NCBI RefSeq assembly: GCF_900105765.1
Contig: NZ_FNTX01000002.1
Location: 930,001 to 994,000, forward strand
Length of the DNA stretch: 64,000 bases
Origin: Ruania alba
GTDB taxonomy: Bacteria > Actinomycetota > Actinomycetes > Actinomycetales > Beutenbergiaceae
Direction: 5' to 3'
In this document: piece after piece, positions 33,945 to 45,769 of the stretch
How the letters are laid out: each line of letters begins with the position of its first letter
Position numbering within the stretch: position 1 is the first letter of the stretch
Program-made: the position numbers and the translations under genes
The notes under the pieces: generated by a model
Seen by the model: the letters and a program-made list of their open reading frames with translations, nothing else
Told to the model about the DNA's origin: nothing
Database searches by the model: none

Positions 33945-35300
33945 TTGACTGCAGATGTGACCCACTCGGAGGTCCCGGCGACCCACACGACCGGTGCATC
34001 GGTGCGCCCCACTCCGCCGTGGCGCTATGCCATCGGCATGTTCGGCACCTCGATCCCGATCAACCTGATCAAGGGATCGATGATCCTGTACTACGTCGAC
34101 ATCCTCGGGATGGACGTACGTGCCTACGGGGCGGTGATGGTCGTCTACGCGATCATCGACGCCATCGACAACCCCGTCCTGGGTTTCCTCTCCGACCGCA
34201 CCCGCACCCGGTTCGGCCGCCGCCGGCCGTGGCTCCTGGTCGGCGGGCCGATGCTGGCCGCCTGCATGGTGGCGTTCTTCTCCGCACCGGACTCGCTGGA
34301 CGGCATCGGCGTAGTGCTGTGGTTCGCCGTCTTCGCGATCCTGTGTGAGGCGTTCGACTCACTCCTGAACGCCAACTACGGCGCCCTGCTCCCCGAGCTC
34401 TTCCCGGCCGAACGCCGTCGGGCGGTGGCCAACTCGCTGCGGCAGGGCTTCCAGCTCGTGGCTCTGGTGATCTCTCTCGCCGTGACGCCGTTGCTGACCA
34501 CGCAGGTGCTCGGCACCGAGACCACCACCGAGGGGTTCACCACCACCGCGATCATCTACGGCGGGATCGCGGTCGTGGTGATCGTCTTCATGGCCCTGTC
34601 GGTCCGGGAGAACCCGCGCTACTCCACCCGGGAGCGGCCGCGCTTCCTGCCCGCGATCGGCTCGGTGCTGCGCAACCCGCTGTTCTGGCAGGTCGGTCTG
34701 GTGGGAGCCTGCTACGGCATCGCGATGGCCCTCGTGCTCAGCGGTGTGCAGCTGTACGTGCGCTACAGCCTGGGTCTTCCGGTCGCCAACGCCCTCTACC
34801 TGCAGGGAGCCGTGATCGCCGTCACGGCCCTCGCCCTGCTGGGGTGGACCCGCCTGGTGGCCCGGTTCGGCGCCCCACGGATGTGGCGGATCGCGTTCCT
34901 GGTGCTGGCCGCAGGATTCGTCGCGCTGTTCTTCGCCACCGACCTGGTCACCGGCATCCTCGCCGGCGCCGTGCTCGGTCTCGGCTGGTCGGGCATGCTC
35001 GCCACCAACGACCTGATCGTCGCGCGGGTGCTCGACGGCGACGCGGCCACCCACGGGGAGCACCGCGAGGGCCTGTTCCTCTCCGCGTTCGGGTTCTTCG
35101 GGCGCCTCAACGGGGTGATCACCGGACTCGCGCTCACCTCGCTCGGAGTGTTCTTCGGCTACAACTCCGGTGACGACCCGGGCAGCAATCCGGGCCAGGC
35201 ATTCCGCATCTACCTCACCGTCTACCCGTTCGCCCTGACCGTGATCGGCGCCGTCGCCTCCCGCTTCATCAAGGTCCCCGAGGCAGGGACAGCGCAGTGA
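33945..35300 (+). CDS. GPH-family (MelB-like) sugar:cation symporter
   Basis: A twelve-helix transporter of about 451 residues. The motif L-G-F-L-S-D-R-T-R-T-R-F-G-R-R-R-P-W after helix 2/3 is diagnostic for the glycoside-pentoside-hexuronide symporters, which import sugars with H+ or Na+. The start is uncertain: TTG 33945 has GGCGGA 6 nt upstream, with TTG 33939 and GTG 33957 as alternatives. Its stop overlaps the GTG of a decayed deacetylase gene, and a CehA-type hydrolase follows farther on. Confidence 0.82.
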   Translation: MTADVTHSEVPATHTTGASVRPTPPWRYAIGMFGTSIPINLIKGSMILYYVDILGMDVRAYGAVMVVYAIIDAIDNPVLGFLSDRTRTRFGRRRPWLLVGGPMLAACMVAFFSAPDSLDGIGVVLWFAVFAILCEAFDSLLNANYGALLPELFPAERRRAVANSLRQGFQLVALVISLAVTPLLTTQVLGTETTTEGFTTTAIIYGGIAVVVIVFMALSVRENPRYSTRERPRFLPAIGSVLRNPLFWQVGLVGACYGIAMALVLSGVQLYVRYSLGLPVANALYLQGAVIAVTALALLGWTRLVARFGAPRMWRIAFLVLAAGFVALFFATDLVTGILAGAVLGLGWSGMLATNDLIVARVLDGDAATHGEHREGLFLSAFGFFGRLNGVITGLALTSLGVFFGYNSGDDPGSNPGQAFRIYLTVYPFALTVIGAVASRFIKVPEAGTAQ

Positions 35301-35406
35301 CCCGGTCTCTGGTCCTGACAGCCGACGACTTCGGGCGCGAGGCGGCCACCACCGAGGAGATCCTTCATTTGCCCGGGCCTCGCTCATCACGAGCGTGACT
35401 GCGTAG
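35297..35406 (+). pseudogene. truncated, frameshifted YdjC/ChbG-type carbohydrate deacetylase
   Basis: GTG 35297 overlaps the symporter stop (GTGA) and opens a frame reading TRSLVLTADDFGREAATTEEILHL, the N-terminal signature of YdjC/ChbG deacetylases (T-A-D-D-F-G). The frame then breaks; the next frame reads ARASLITSVTA before TAG (35404-35406), again matching the family. The rest is missing and the toxin gene begins 9 nt farther. The gene is therefore dead, with only about 35 of its usual 250-300 codons left. Confidence 0.75.
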
Positions 35407-35415
35407 TGACTCGCG

Positions 35416-35730
35416 TCAGTCAGTGTCGGTGCGCAGCAAGGTTTCGTAGTCGCGGCCGCCGTAATAGACGCCGAGGATTTCGACGGACTCCTCGGTCACA
35501 GCGAACGCGATGACCACGCGGCGGCGGAACCCGATCGTGCGTATGCCCGGCCTGAGGTCATCGCGGGCCACACCGACGAAGGGAAAGCTCGCAAGGCCGT
35601 CACAGTAGTCGACGATCGCAGAGACGTATCCTTCGGCACGGTCGGGGAACCCTGACGCCGCGGCAATCCAGCGGTAGAGGTCAGTGAGTTGCTGTCTGGC
35701 TCGCGGTGAGTAGACGATGCTGCGGGTCAC
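35416..35730 (-). CDS. ParE/RelE-family toxin
   Basis: A 104-residue protein with the RelE/ParE fold pattern (IVYSPRARQQLTDLYRWIAAASGFPDRAEGYVSAI, then a C-terminal RRRVVIAFAVTEESVEILGVYYGGRDYE). The paired ParD-like antitoxin overlaps it by GTGA. ParE toxins inhibit gyrase and RelE toxins cut mRNA; the ParD partner favours ParE. Loss of the adjoining deacetylase suggests the pair arrived by insertion. Confidence 0.88.
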   Translation of the reverse strand: MTRSIVYSPRARQQLTDLYRWIAAASGFPDRAEGYVSAIVDYCDGLASFPFVGVARDDLRPGIRTIGFRRRVVIAFAVTEESVEILGVYYGGRDYETLLRTDTD

Positions 35731-36011
35731 GTGTCACTTTCGGACAGCCGCTGAGCGTGGAGTTCTGCGAGGTGACTGCGCATCTGCTCGGAACTGATCG
35801 CCTGCGACGGGTCGGCCCGCAGCTCGTCGTAGGCAGCTGTGACCTCGGTGCGCAGCCACGTCTCGACGGCTTCGTCACGCGCGAAGAGGGCGCGTAGACC
35901 GTCGCGGACAACCTCGCTCTCACTGGCATACGCGCCGGAGGCGACGCGTTCGCGGAGAGCGTCGGCCATGGTGTTCGGAAGTGTGATGCTGAGTTGCTTC
36001 GTCGTGCGCAT
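35727..36011 (-). CDS. ParD-family ribbon-helix-helix antitoxin
   Basis: A 94-residue antitoxin with an N-terminal ribbon-helix-helix domain (KQLSITLPNTMADALRERVASGAYASESEVVRDGLRALFARDE) and an extended acidic C-terminus that would wrap the toxin. It comes first in the operon, as usual for ParDE, and would repress its own promoter. ATG 36011 has AAAGGG upstream with 7-nt spacing. Confidence 0.9.
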   Translation of the reverse strand: MRTTKQLSITLPNTMADALRERVASGAYASESEVVRDGLRALFARDEAVETWLRTEVTAAYDELRADPSQAISSEQMRSHLAELHAQRLSESDT

Positions 36012-36167
36012 AGTGCACCCTTTCGATATGACTAAATCCTACTCGTGCAGCGCAAGAGAGAAATGAGCCATAGCGGGGTTACCGGCTACGTGGCTCGTCA
36101 TCGCCAGACGGATGACCCTCGCACGGGATCGCGACCCGGACAGCCTGGGCCTCCTCGTGGCAGGGTG

Positions 36168-37403
36168 GTGAGCGTGCCTCGCACCGTCCATCGCCTCCGG
36201 CTCGGCCTGGCCGACCTGATCGCGACGCCCTATCCCACCGTTCCCTTCGACCTGCCTCCCGGGGCCGACACCGTCGAGGTGCGCCTGGCCTACGACACCG
36301 AGGCCGGCGTCATCGACCTGGGCTGCGAAGGCCCGGCAGGCTGGCGCGGCTGGTCCGGCGGGGCACGCGACCGGTTCGTCATCGGCCCGACCGTCGCCAC
36401 GCCGGGATATCTGCCCGGCGAGCTGGAACCGGGGGAGTGGTCCGTCCAGCTCGGCCTCTACCGGCTCCCCGCCGACCCGATCGAGGTCACGGTGACGGTG
36501 ATCAGTCCGGCGGAGTCGCCGATCGACCCTGAGCCCGCACCGATGCCGCCCAGCGAGGCGGCACCCTGGGGGAGTACCCGCCTGCTGCCTGCCGAGCCGG
36601 GCCTGACCTGGTACGCGGGCGATCTGCACGCCCACAGCACCCACTCCGACGGCGAGCAGTCCCTGGCCGAGCTGGCCGCGCTCGCCGTCACGGCCGGACT
36701 GGACTTCCTGGCCGTGACCGAGCACAACACGGTCTCGCACCACGGACTGCTCCCGGACCTGGGCGCCGCACTCGACCTCACGCTCCTGCCCGGGCAGGAG
36801 GTGACCACCGCGCGTGGGCATGCCAACGTCTTCGGCGACGTCGGATGGATCGATTTCCGCCGACCTGCCGACGAGTGGATCGCCGACGCGCAGGCCCGTG
36901 GCGGCCTGGTGAGCATCAACCACCCCCTCGAGGGTGAGTGGGCGTGGCAGCACCGGGTCCCCTCACTCCCGCAGGCCGTCGAACTGTGGCACATCACCTG
37001 GTTCCGGGACCTGCGCTCCACCGAACCCTGGGGGCTGTGGCCCACCTGGCGGCAGGACGCCGTGCTCCTGGGTGGCAGCGACTACCACAATCCCGATCAC
37101 GGCTACCTGCCGGGTACCCCCACCACCTGGGTCGCGGCAGAGTCGGCCGCGCCCGAGGCGATCCTGGCCGGGATGGCCGCCGGGCGCACCGCGATCTCCC
37201 ACCCTGGCCCGGACTCAGCGGTGCTGCTGCGCGTGGGCGAGGAACTGGTCGCCATCGGCGCCGAGGGCGCCGTGCTCACCGATATCGACGGCCGCCAGCA
37301 GCTGGTGACCGGCGACCTCGCCCGCATCCCGCGGGAGCGAGCAGGGCGCGGGCCCTTCCGACTCACGGCACCGGATCGTCGCCTCCTCGCGATCAGCCCG
37401 TGA
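36168..37403 (+). CDS. CehA/McbA-family PHP metallohydrolase
   Basis: A protein of about 411 residues with an N-terminal beta-sandwich-like region (to about 140) and a PHP domain: D-L-H-A-H-S-T-H-S-D-G, AVTEHNTVSHH, LPGQEVTTARGHANVFG and GGSDYHNPDH. It belongs to the CehA/McbA group of putative metal-dependent phosphoesterases/hydrolases. The start is uncertain among GTG 36165, 36168 and 36174. It may once have formed a sugar operon with the symporter and the deacetylase now separated by the toxin-antitoxin genes. Confidence 0.8.
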   Translation: MSVPRTVHRLRLGLADLIATPYPTVPFDLPPGADTVEVRLAYDTEAGVIDLGCEGPAGWRGWSGGARDRFVIGPTVATPGYLPGELEPGEWSVQLGLYRLPADPIEVTVTVISPAESPIDPEPAPMPPSEAAPWGSTRLLPAEPGLTWYAGDLHAHSTHSDGEQSLAELAALAVTAGLDFLAVTEHNTVSHHGLLPDLGAALDLTLLPGQEVTTARGHANVFGDVGWIDFRRPADEWIADAQARGGLVSINHPLEGEWAWQHRVPSLPQAVELWHITWFRDLRSTEPWGLWPTWRQDAVLLGGSDYHNPDHGYLPGTPTTWVAAESAAPEAILAGMAAGRTAISHPGPDSAVLLRVGEELVAIGAEGAVLTDIDGRQQLVTGDLARIPRERAGRGPFRLTAPDRRLLAISP

Positions 37404-37430
37404 CACGCCCGTTGCGAACCACGGTCGGCG

Positions 37431-37479
37431 GTCCGACACGCCGTGGCGGAAGAGTCAGACCGCCGAACCTGTGTCGGAC
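37431..37479 (+). terminator. hairpin after the CehA-type gene
   Basis: GTCCGACAC (37431-37439) pairs exactly with GTGTCGGAC (37471-37479), and GGCGG (37445-37449) with CCGCC (37460-37464) inside it. It begins 28 nt after the stop codon. No T-tract follows, so termination is inferred from position. Confidence 0.45.
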
Positions 37480-37519
37480 GAAGAGTCGGACAGGGGAGAG
37501 CGATACGAGGTGTGGCGGG

Positions 37520-37721
37520 TGTGGGTAACCCCACCCGGGTGTGCACAGACCAGGGGACTCGTCACCTCCCGGACACGTGCTCCGCCGTCGGGGGTGTGGA
37601 TGGGGAGGGGCTGTTCTGTGGACAACTCGGACCGGCCACCGATTACCCACAGGGTGACCCCCAGGTCGTACACAGATGGGGCCCAGAAGTCCACAGCAAC
37701 ACGCCGTCAGGCTGTGGATGA
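37520..37721. promoter_or_regulatory. cluster of DnaA boxes upstream of nrdH
   Basis: Four DnaA-box-like nonamers lie within 202 bp: TGTGGGTAA (37520-37528), TGTGGACAA (37617-37625, the exact complement of the actinobacterial box TTGTCCACA), TTACCCACA (37643-37651) and TGTGGATGA (37713-37721). Weaker matches lie at 37595 and 37687. DnaA control of nrd genes is known in Escherichia coli and Bacillus subtilis. The 520-bp gap 37404-37922 holds no gene; this cluster, the terminator and the NrdR boxes are what I see in it. Confidence 0.55.
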
Positions 37722-37744
37722 CACGCATGTGACCCGACACGCCA

Positions 37745-37792
37745 ACACAACCACTAGGGGTCTCACGGATCAGCCACCACAAGGTGTAGTGT
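37745..37792 (+). promoter_or_regulatory. tandem NrdR boxes of the nrdHIEF operon
   Basis: ACACAACCACTAGGGG (37745-37760) and CCACAAGGTGTAGTGT (37777-37792) both fit the 16-bp NrdR box pattern acaCwAnnnnTwGtgt. Their starts are 32 bp apart, about three helical turns, the spacing expected for cooperative NrdR binding. The operon start codon is 131 bp downstream. Confidence 0.75.
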
Positions 37793-37922
37793 CTCTCTAG
37801 TCGCACGACGTCGAGGCCGACGCAGCGGCTCCGACGAATGACACGGATGTAGTTACATGGCGGAAAGTCCAGGGGGACATCGCCGAGAACGAGCACAGAA
37901 ATGACGAGGAAGGACGCCGATC

Positions 37923-38180
37923 ATGACTATCACCGTCTTCAGCAAGCCGGCTTGTGTGCAGTGCGACGCCACGTACCGCGCGCTCAAGAAGCACGGTCTT
38001 GACTACGAGGTGGTGGACATCTCCACCGATGCCGAGGCCCTGGAGTCGGTGAAGGCGCTCGGTTACCAGCAGGCCCCCGTGGTGTTCGCCGGTGGGGACC
38101 ACTGGTCCGGCTTCCGTCCGGACAAGATCAAGGCGCTCGCGGCTGTGGGGGTCTCGCAGACCTCCTCCGCACTGGCCTGA
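37923..38180 (+). CDS. nrdH: NrdH glutaredoxin-like redoxin
   Basis: An 85-residue thiol redoxin with the redox pair C11-V-Q-C14 and the NrdH C-terminal motif W-S-G-F-R-P-D-K. It reduces the NrdEF ribonucleotide reductase in the cytoplasm using thioredoxin reductase. ATG 37923 has AGGAAGGA upstream. First gene of nrdHIEF. Confidence 0.96.
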   Translation: MTITVFSKPACVQCDATYRALKKHGLDYEVVDISTDAEALESVKALGYQQAPVVFAGGDHWSGFRPDKIKALAAVGVSQTSSALA

Positions 38181-38265
38181 TCCGACGATGGGGGCCGGGC
38201 AACGGCTCGGCCGCCATCACTGCATCGCCGAACCGCACGTATCACCCAGTGGGAGTGTCACAGCA

Positions 38266-38663
38266 GTGACGGGCATCGTGTACTTCTCCTCGACGTCGGA
38301 GAACACGCGCCGGTTCATCGACCGGCTCGATCTTCCGGCGCGGCGGATCCCGCTGCGCCCCGGGGAGGATGCGCTGCACGTGGACGAGCCGTACGTGCTG
38401 TTCACGCCCACCTACGGCAGTGGGAACGGCAGAGGAGCAGTACCCAAGCAGGTGATCCGGTTCCTCAACGACGAGAAGAACCGCTCACTGATCCGTGGGG
38501 TGGTGGCCGCAGGGAACACGAACTTCGGTTCGGGCTACTGCCTCGCGGGCAACATCGTGGCCCGCAAGTGTCAGGTGCCGCACCTCTACAACTTCGAACT
38601 ACTAGGAACCACTGAGGACGTCATGCGCGTCCGCGAGGGATTGGGACAGTTTTGGCTCAGGCA

Positions 38664-38667
<4 letters not shown>
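38266..38667 (+). CDS. nrdI: NrdI flavodoxin-like protein
   Basis: A 133-residue flavodoxin-like protein with the phosphate loop Y-F-S-S-T-S-E-N-T and the TPTYGSG motif. NrdI supplies the oxidant that assembles the dimanganese-tyrosyl radical cofactor of NrdF. GTG 38266 is the first in-frame start that keeps the complete domain; it follows an 85-bp gap after nrdH and a weak GGGAG. The stop overlaps the nrdE start. Confidence 0.93.
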
Positions 38668-41863
<3,196 letters not shown>

Positions 41864-41895
41864 TCCGGTGAGATCCCGGTGGTGTGCGCCGTCTG

Positions 41896-43221
41896 CTATC
41901 GCACGGAAGCCGTGACGGTGAACTTCGGATCCCGCACGATCTGCCGGGTAGCGCCGACGCTCGCCTCCAGCTGCGGCCGGTAGCGCAGGTGCGAGTTCCA
42001 CACGCACCACAGCTCGCCACCGGGTCGCAGCACGCGGGCCGCGTCGGCGAACAGGCGTGGCGCGATCCGAGCAGTCACCGCAGCGCCGGAGTGGAACGGC
42101 GGATTGAGCATGATCAGATCGGCCGACGCGTCGGACTGGGTGCCGAGTGCGTCGTCCCGGACCACGGTGACGCCAGGCGGCCCGCCGCGAACTGGATGCG
42201 GAGCCGATCCACTCCCAGCGGCGACTCCGTTCGCGATGGCCGTCGCGGTTGCCGACGCGACGGCAGCCGCGGACTGGTCGGTGGCGATCACCCGTGCATC
42301 GGGGTGCGCCCGTGCGTAGGACACCGCGAGGATGCCTGTGCCGCACCCCAGGTCGATCACCCGCGACGCGTCCGGCGCCTGGTCGAGCACGCTGAGCAGC
42401 AGACGCGTGCCGATGTCGACGCCCGCGCCGGCGAACGCGGCGCCGTGTGCGCAGATCGTCAGTCCTGTCGCCTCGTCGCGTTCTGTACGTGGCCAGGTCA
42501 GCGCGCCGGGGTGAGCGGGGCGTGCGCTCGGGCCCGGCCGTTCGGTGGCCGGTCGCACCCGGGTTCGTGGGGCCGATGCACGCAGCACCCGCGACTTGCC
42601 GACGCCTCTGTCGGCCGTGACGGTGTCGAAGTGCCTGGCCAGCACGCCATTCATCGCGGGTGCCATGTGCTTCACGCGACCGCCCGCAACGACGCGAACC
42701 GCCGGGTCGGCGTGGGCCGCAATCAGGCCTGCGATTTCGTCGAGCGCGCCGAGCGACCGCGGCAACTGCATCAGCACGAGAGTCGCACCCGCGAACAGGT
42801 CGCCGTCCAGTGGGTGCCAGCTCACCCCTGGCACCACGATGCTGGCGACGTCCGACGCCTGCACCAGCCCGACGGCAACGGCGTTCAGCCGCGCCGCCCG
42901 TTCTCCGGTGAGGGCGTCCTGATGCACGTGGACCCGGAAGTTCGCGGCAGCCAGCGGCAGCGTGAGCGCACCGTACCGATCCCCCACCACGACCACACGT
43001 GCCACGGGCGCAGTTGTCGTGGACGTCGCCGGAATGCGTCGCTCCGGAGGTCCGATGGCGGGAGTGGTCTCGCGGGCCGGCTCCGGATGATCGAGGCCGG
43101 CCGATTCCAGAATCAGCCGATCGCTTGCGTCGGCCGCCACCAGATCGTGCGCCTCGACATCCGGCCGCCGTCGCATGTGTGGGGCGAATGCGTCGAACGC
43201 TTCGCGGACCGTCGACGCCAT
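41896..43221 (-). CDS. RlmG/RsmC-type rRNA guanine-N2 methyltransferase
   Basis: A 441-residue protein with two tandem Rossmann-like halves. The C-terminal half carries the SAM motif V-I-D-L-G-C-G-T-G-I-L and the catalytic N-P-P-F-H motif of RsmC/RlmG enzymes, which methylate G1207 of 16S or G1835 of 23S rRNA. The N-terminal half is degenerate, as in the family. ATG 43221 is preferred, with TAGTGT 7 nt upstream (43234-43229) indicating a leaderless mRNA. Confidence 0.83.
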   Translation of the reverse strand: MASTVREAFDAFAPHMRRRPDVEAHDLVAADASDRLILESAGLDHPEPARETTPAIGPPERRIPATSTTTAPVARVVVVGDRYGALTLPLAAANFRVHVHQDALTGERAARLNAVAVGLVQASDVASIVVPGVSWHPLDGDLFAGATLVLMQLPRSLGALDEIAGLIAAHADPAVRVVAGGRVKHMAPAMNGVLARHFDTVTADRGVGKSRVLRASAPRTRVRPATERPGPSARPAHPGALTWPRTERDEATGLTICAHGAAFAGAGVDIGTRLLLSVLDQAPDASRVIDLGCGTGILAVSYARAHPDARVIATDQSAAAVASATATAIANGVAAGSGSAPHPVRGGPPGVTVVRDDALGTQSDASADLIMLNPPFHSGAAVTARIAPRLFADAARVLRPGGELWCVWNSHLRYRPQLEASVGATRQIVRDPKFTVTASVR

Positions 43222-43369
43222 GCTGTCCACACTAGGGCACCTCGGCCGTACGTCCGCTGGCTCAGCGCATCCGTGCGGCGAGCCCGATGGCTTGGGCCCT
43301 CTCACGAAGCTGGCGTTGCCGAGGTGCACGGACGACCGGGGCATGTTGCGGCGTCAAGCCAGCAAGCAC

Positions 43370-44149
43370 TCAGCCAACATCAGAGTTCAAGGACGGGAAG
43401 GTGTACGGCGCATCCACCGGGCCCCCTGGCTGGTCAAGATGCGCCGGACGCTCCTGATCGATGTCGAAGACGATCCGTTCACCCACGTAGCGGACGACGA
43501 CGAGCTGCACCGGGAGTTCCTGCTCGTCGACGAGCAGCAGCCGCTGCACCATGAGGGCTGTGCCGATCGCGACATCGAGGAGCTTGGCGTGCTGAGGAGT
43601 GGCAGGCTCGGCCGTCATGGTGCCCCGGGAGCGCACGGGACGGTGCCCGCACTCACCCAGTGCGGCGTGCAGGGAACGGGTCAGGTCGGCGTCGCGAACG
43701 GCTGCGCACCGTAGCGGCAGGACGGCGTCCTCCACAGCGAAGGGGACGCCGTCACCGTTGAGGACACGGCTGAGCGCGATGACCGAACCCTCACCCGGTT
43801 GCTCGAGGTCCGCGTTCTCCTCCCGGCTCCCGTCCCGTTCGGACATGCTCACCACGGCGGCCGAGGGGATACGCCCCTGCCGTCTCATGTGCTCGGTGAA
43901 CGAGAGCAACCGGCTCATCCGCCGGTGGACGGGCTGCTCGGCCACGTAGGTGCCACTGCCGCGCACCCGGTACACCCGGCCTTCGGTCACCAGCGCAGCC
44001 ACAGCTTGCCGCGCCGTCATGGGGCTCACCTGAAATCGCGCGGCGAGCTCGCGATCCCCCGGAAACTGGTCGCCCGGTGCGTAGTGGGTGAGCTCGTCCC
44101 GGAGCTTCTGGGCGATCGTCGCGTGGGCAGGTCGGGTGTCCGCCGTCAT
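43370..44149 (-). CDS. GntR-family (HutC/UTRA) regulator
   Basis: A 259-residue regulator with an N-terminal winged helix (LRDELTHYAPGDQFPGDRELAARFQVSPMTARQAVAALVTEGRVYRVRGSGTYV) and a C-terminal UTRA ligand domain. It is divergent from the sulfatase gene with a perfect operator-like palindrome between them, so it probably represses that gene and itself until a sugar or sugar-phosphate ligand binds. ATG 44149 has GGAGGG at 6-nt spacing. Confidence 0.9.
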   Translation of the reverse strand: MTADTRPAHATIAQKLRDELTHYAPGDQFPGDRELAARFQVSPMTARQAVAALVTEGRVYRVRGSGTYVAEQPVHRRMSRLLSFTEHMRRQGRIPSAAVVSMSERDGSREENADLEQPGEGSVIALSRVLNGDGVPFAVEDAVLPLRCAAVRDADLTRSLHAALGECGHRPVRSRGTMTAEPATPQHAKLLDVAIGTALMVQRLLLVDEQELPVQLVVVRYVGERIVFDIDQERPAHLDQPGGPVDAPYTFPSLNSDVG

Positions 44150-44190
44150 TGTTGCCCTCCAGAGCCGGACGTTGCGGTGAGTTATCTAGA

Positions 44191-44218
44191 GTACTAGATT
44201 CCAGAGATCTAGTACGCT
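44191..44218. promoter_or_regulatory. GntR operator overlapping the -10 of the sulfatase gene
   Basis: GTACTAGAT (44191-44199) and ATCTAGTAC (44207-44215) form a perfect 9-bp inverted repeat with a 7-nt spacer. Its right arm overlaps TACGCT (44213-44218), which stands 7 nt before the sulfatase ATG. A further half-site, ATCTAGAGTAC, adjoins on the left. Bound GntR protein would directly block the promoter. Confidence 0.7.
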
Positions 44219-44225
44219 GGACGGT

Positions 44226-45665
44226 ATGTCTGTGTCTCGTGAGTCTCGCCCCAATATCGTGCTGATCCTCACCGATGATCACGCAGCCCATGCGATCAGC
44301 TGCTACGGGAGCAAGGTCAACCACACCCCGCACATGGATCGGTTAGCAGCCAGGGGAGCCAGGCTCGACTCCTGCTTCTGCACGAACTCGATCTGTTCGC
44401 CGTCGCGCGCCTCGATCCTGTCCGGTACCTACGGGCACGTGAACGGCGTTACCAGCATCTACTCCCACATCGACTACCGCGTCCCGAACTTCCCGCAGGT
44501 GCTGCGCGAATCGGGCTACCGGACGGCGTTGTTCGGGAAATGGCACCTGGGTGAGACCGAGCCGCACCTGCCGCGCTCCGAGGACTTCGATGCCTGGCAG
44601 GTGTTCCCTGGCCAGGGCCAGTACAACGATCCCGTCATGATCAGCCCCGACGGCGAAACAACAGTTCCGGGGTACGCCACCGATATCGTCACTGACCTGA
44701 GCCTGGACTGGCTGGACGAGCAGTCCGGTTCGGACCCCTTCTGCCTGATGATCCACCACAAGGCGCCGCACCGGCCGTGGGTGCCGCACCCCAAGCATCG
44801 GGACCTGTACCCGGTCGGCAGCATCGCCGAGCCGGACACCCTCTTCGACGACTACGCGACCCGGAGCGATGCGGCCTCGGTCGCGAACATGCGGATCAGC
44901 GACGATCTTCCCGACCGTGACATCCGCGAGGAGATGCCCCCGGAACTCGCCGGCGAGGAGAACCGCGAGGCGCGCACGCGGTGGTTCTATCAGCGCTACC
45001 TGCGCGAGTACCTGCAGACCGTGCAGTCGGTGGACGACAACGTCGGTCGCGTGCTGGACCACCTCGACGAGCGTGGTCTCGCGGACAACACCATCGTCGT
45101 CTACACCTCCGACCAGGGCTTCTTCCTCGGCGACCACGGCTGGTACGACAAGCGCTTCATCTACGAGGAGTCCTTGCAGATGCCGCTCATGATCGCGTGG
45201 CCGGACCGGATCGCCCCGGGCACGGTGACGGACGAGATCGTGACCAATATCGACTTCGCGGCCACCTTCCTCGAGGCGTGCGGCATCGACCCAGGTGACG
45301 AGCTGCCGACCGGTCAGGGCCGCAGTTTCCTGCCCCTCCTCGAGGGGGAGACGCCCGAGGACTGGCCGGAGTCGATGTACTACCGCTACTGGGAGCACGA
45401 CGATCCGAACCACCACGTCTGGGCCCACTACGGCGTCCGGACCAAGACGCACAAGCTGGTCTACTTCTACGCCGACGGACTCGGTACAGACGGGTCATCC
45501 GACAAGACCTTCCCGCCGGCCTGGGAGATGTACGATCTCGTCGCCGACCCGAACGAGCTCACCAATATCGCCGACGATCCCGCCCATGCGGAGACGCGGG
45601 CCGAGCTGGAGCGTGAGCTGGCCCGCCTGCAGGAGCAGTACCAGGACGCGCCGTACGTCGGCTGA
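44226..45665 (+). CDS. type I sulfatase
   Basis: A 479-residue sulfatase with metal ligands D17-D18 (I-L-T-D-D) and the maturation motif C57-S-P-S-R, whose Cys becomes formylglycine and so needs the FGE-type enzyme. GKWHLGE, IHHKAPHRPW and YTSDQGFFLGDHGWYDKR are further family blocks. No signal peptide is seen, so it would act in the cytoplasm, probably on an imported sulfated sugar. A GntR repressor is encoded divergently. It converges with a small membrane-protein gene. Confidence 0.9.
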   Translation: MSVSRESRPNIVLILTDDHAAHAISCYGSKVNHTPHMDRLAARGARLDSCFCTNSICSPSRASILSGTYGHVNGVTSIYSHIDYRVPNFPQVLRESGYRTALFGKWHLGETEPHLPRSEDFDAWQVFPGQGQYNDPVMISPDGETTVPGYATDIVTDLSLDWLDEQSGSDPFCLMIHHKAPHRPWVPHPKHRDLYPVGSIAEPDTLFDDYATRSDAASVANMRISDDLPDRDIREEMPPELAGEENREARTRWFYQRYLREYLQTVQSVDDNVGRVLDHLDERGLADNTIVVYTSDQGFFLGDHGWYDKRFIYEESLQMPLMIAWPDRIAPGTVTDEIVTNIDFAATFLEACGIDPGDELPTGQGRSFLPLLEGETPEDWPESMYYRYWEHDDPNHHVWAHYGVRTKTHKLVYFYADGLGTDGSSDKTFPPAWEMYDLVADPNELTNIADDPAHAETRAELERELARLQEQYQDAPYVG

Positions 45666-45769
45666 TCGGGGACGCGGGCTGTGTCAGCTCCAGAGCCGTT
45701 CGACGGGCAGTGGGACGGTCCTCCGGCGGCCAACTCAGCCGACCACCGCAGCTCCAGTGCCGCGCGACA

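Noticed and set aside
37520-37721. DnaA-box cluster as the chromosome origin
   Set aside because: No dnaA, dnaN, recF, gyrB, rpmH or parAB gene is near, no AT-rich unwinding region is visible, and the nrd context with NrdR boxes explains the position better.
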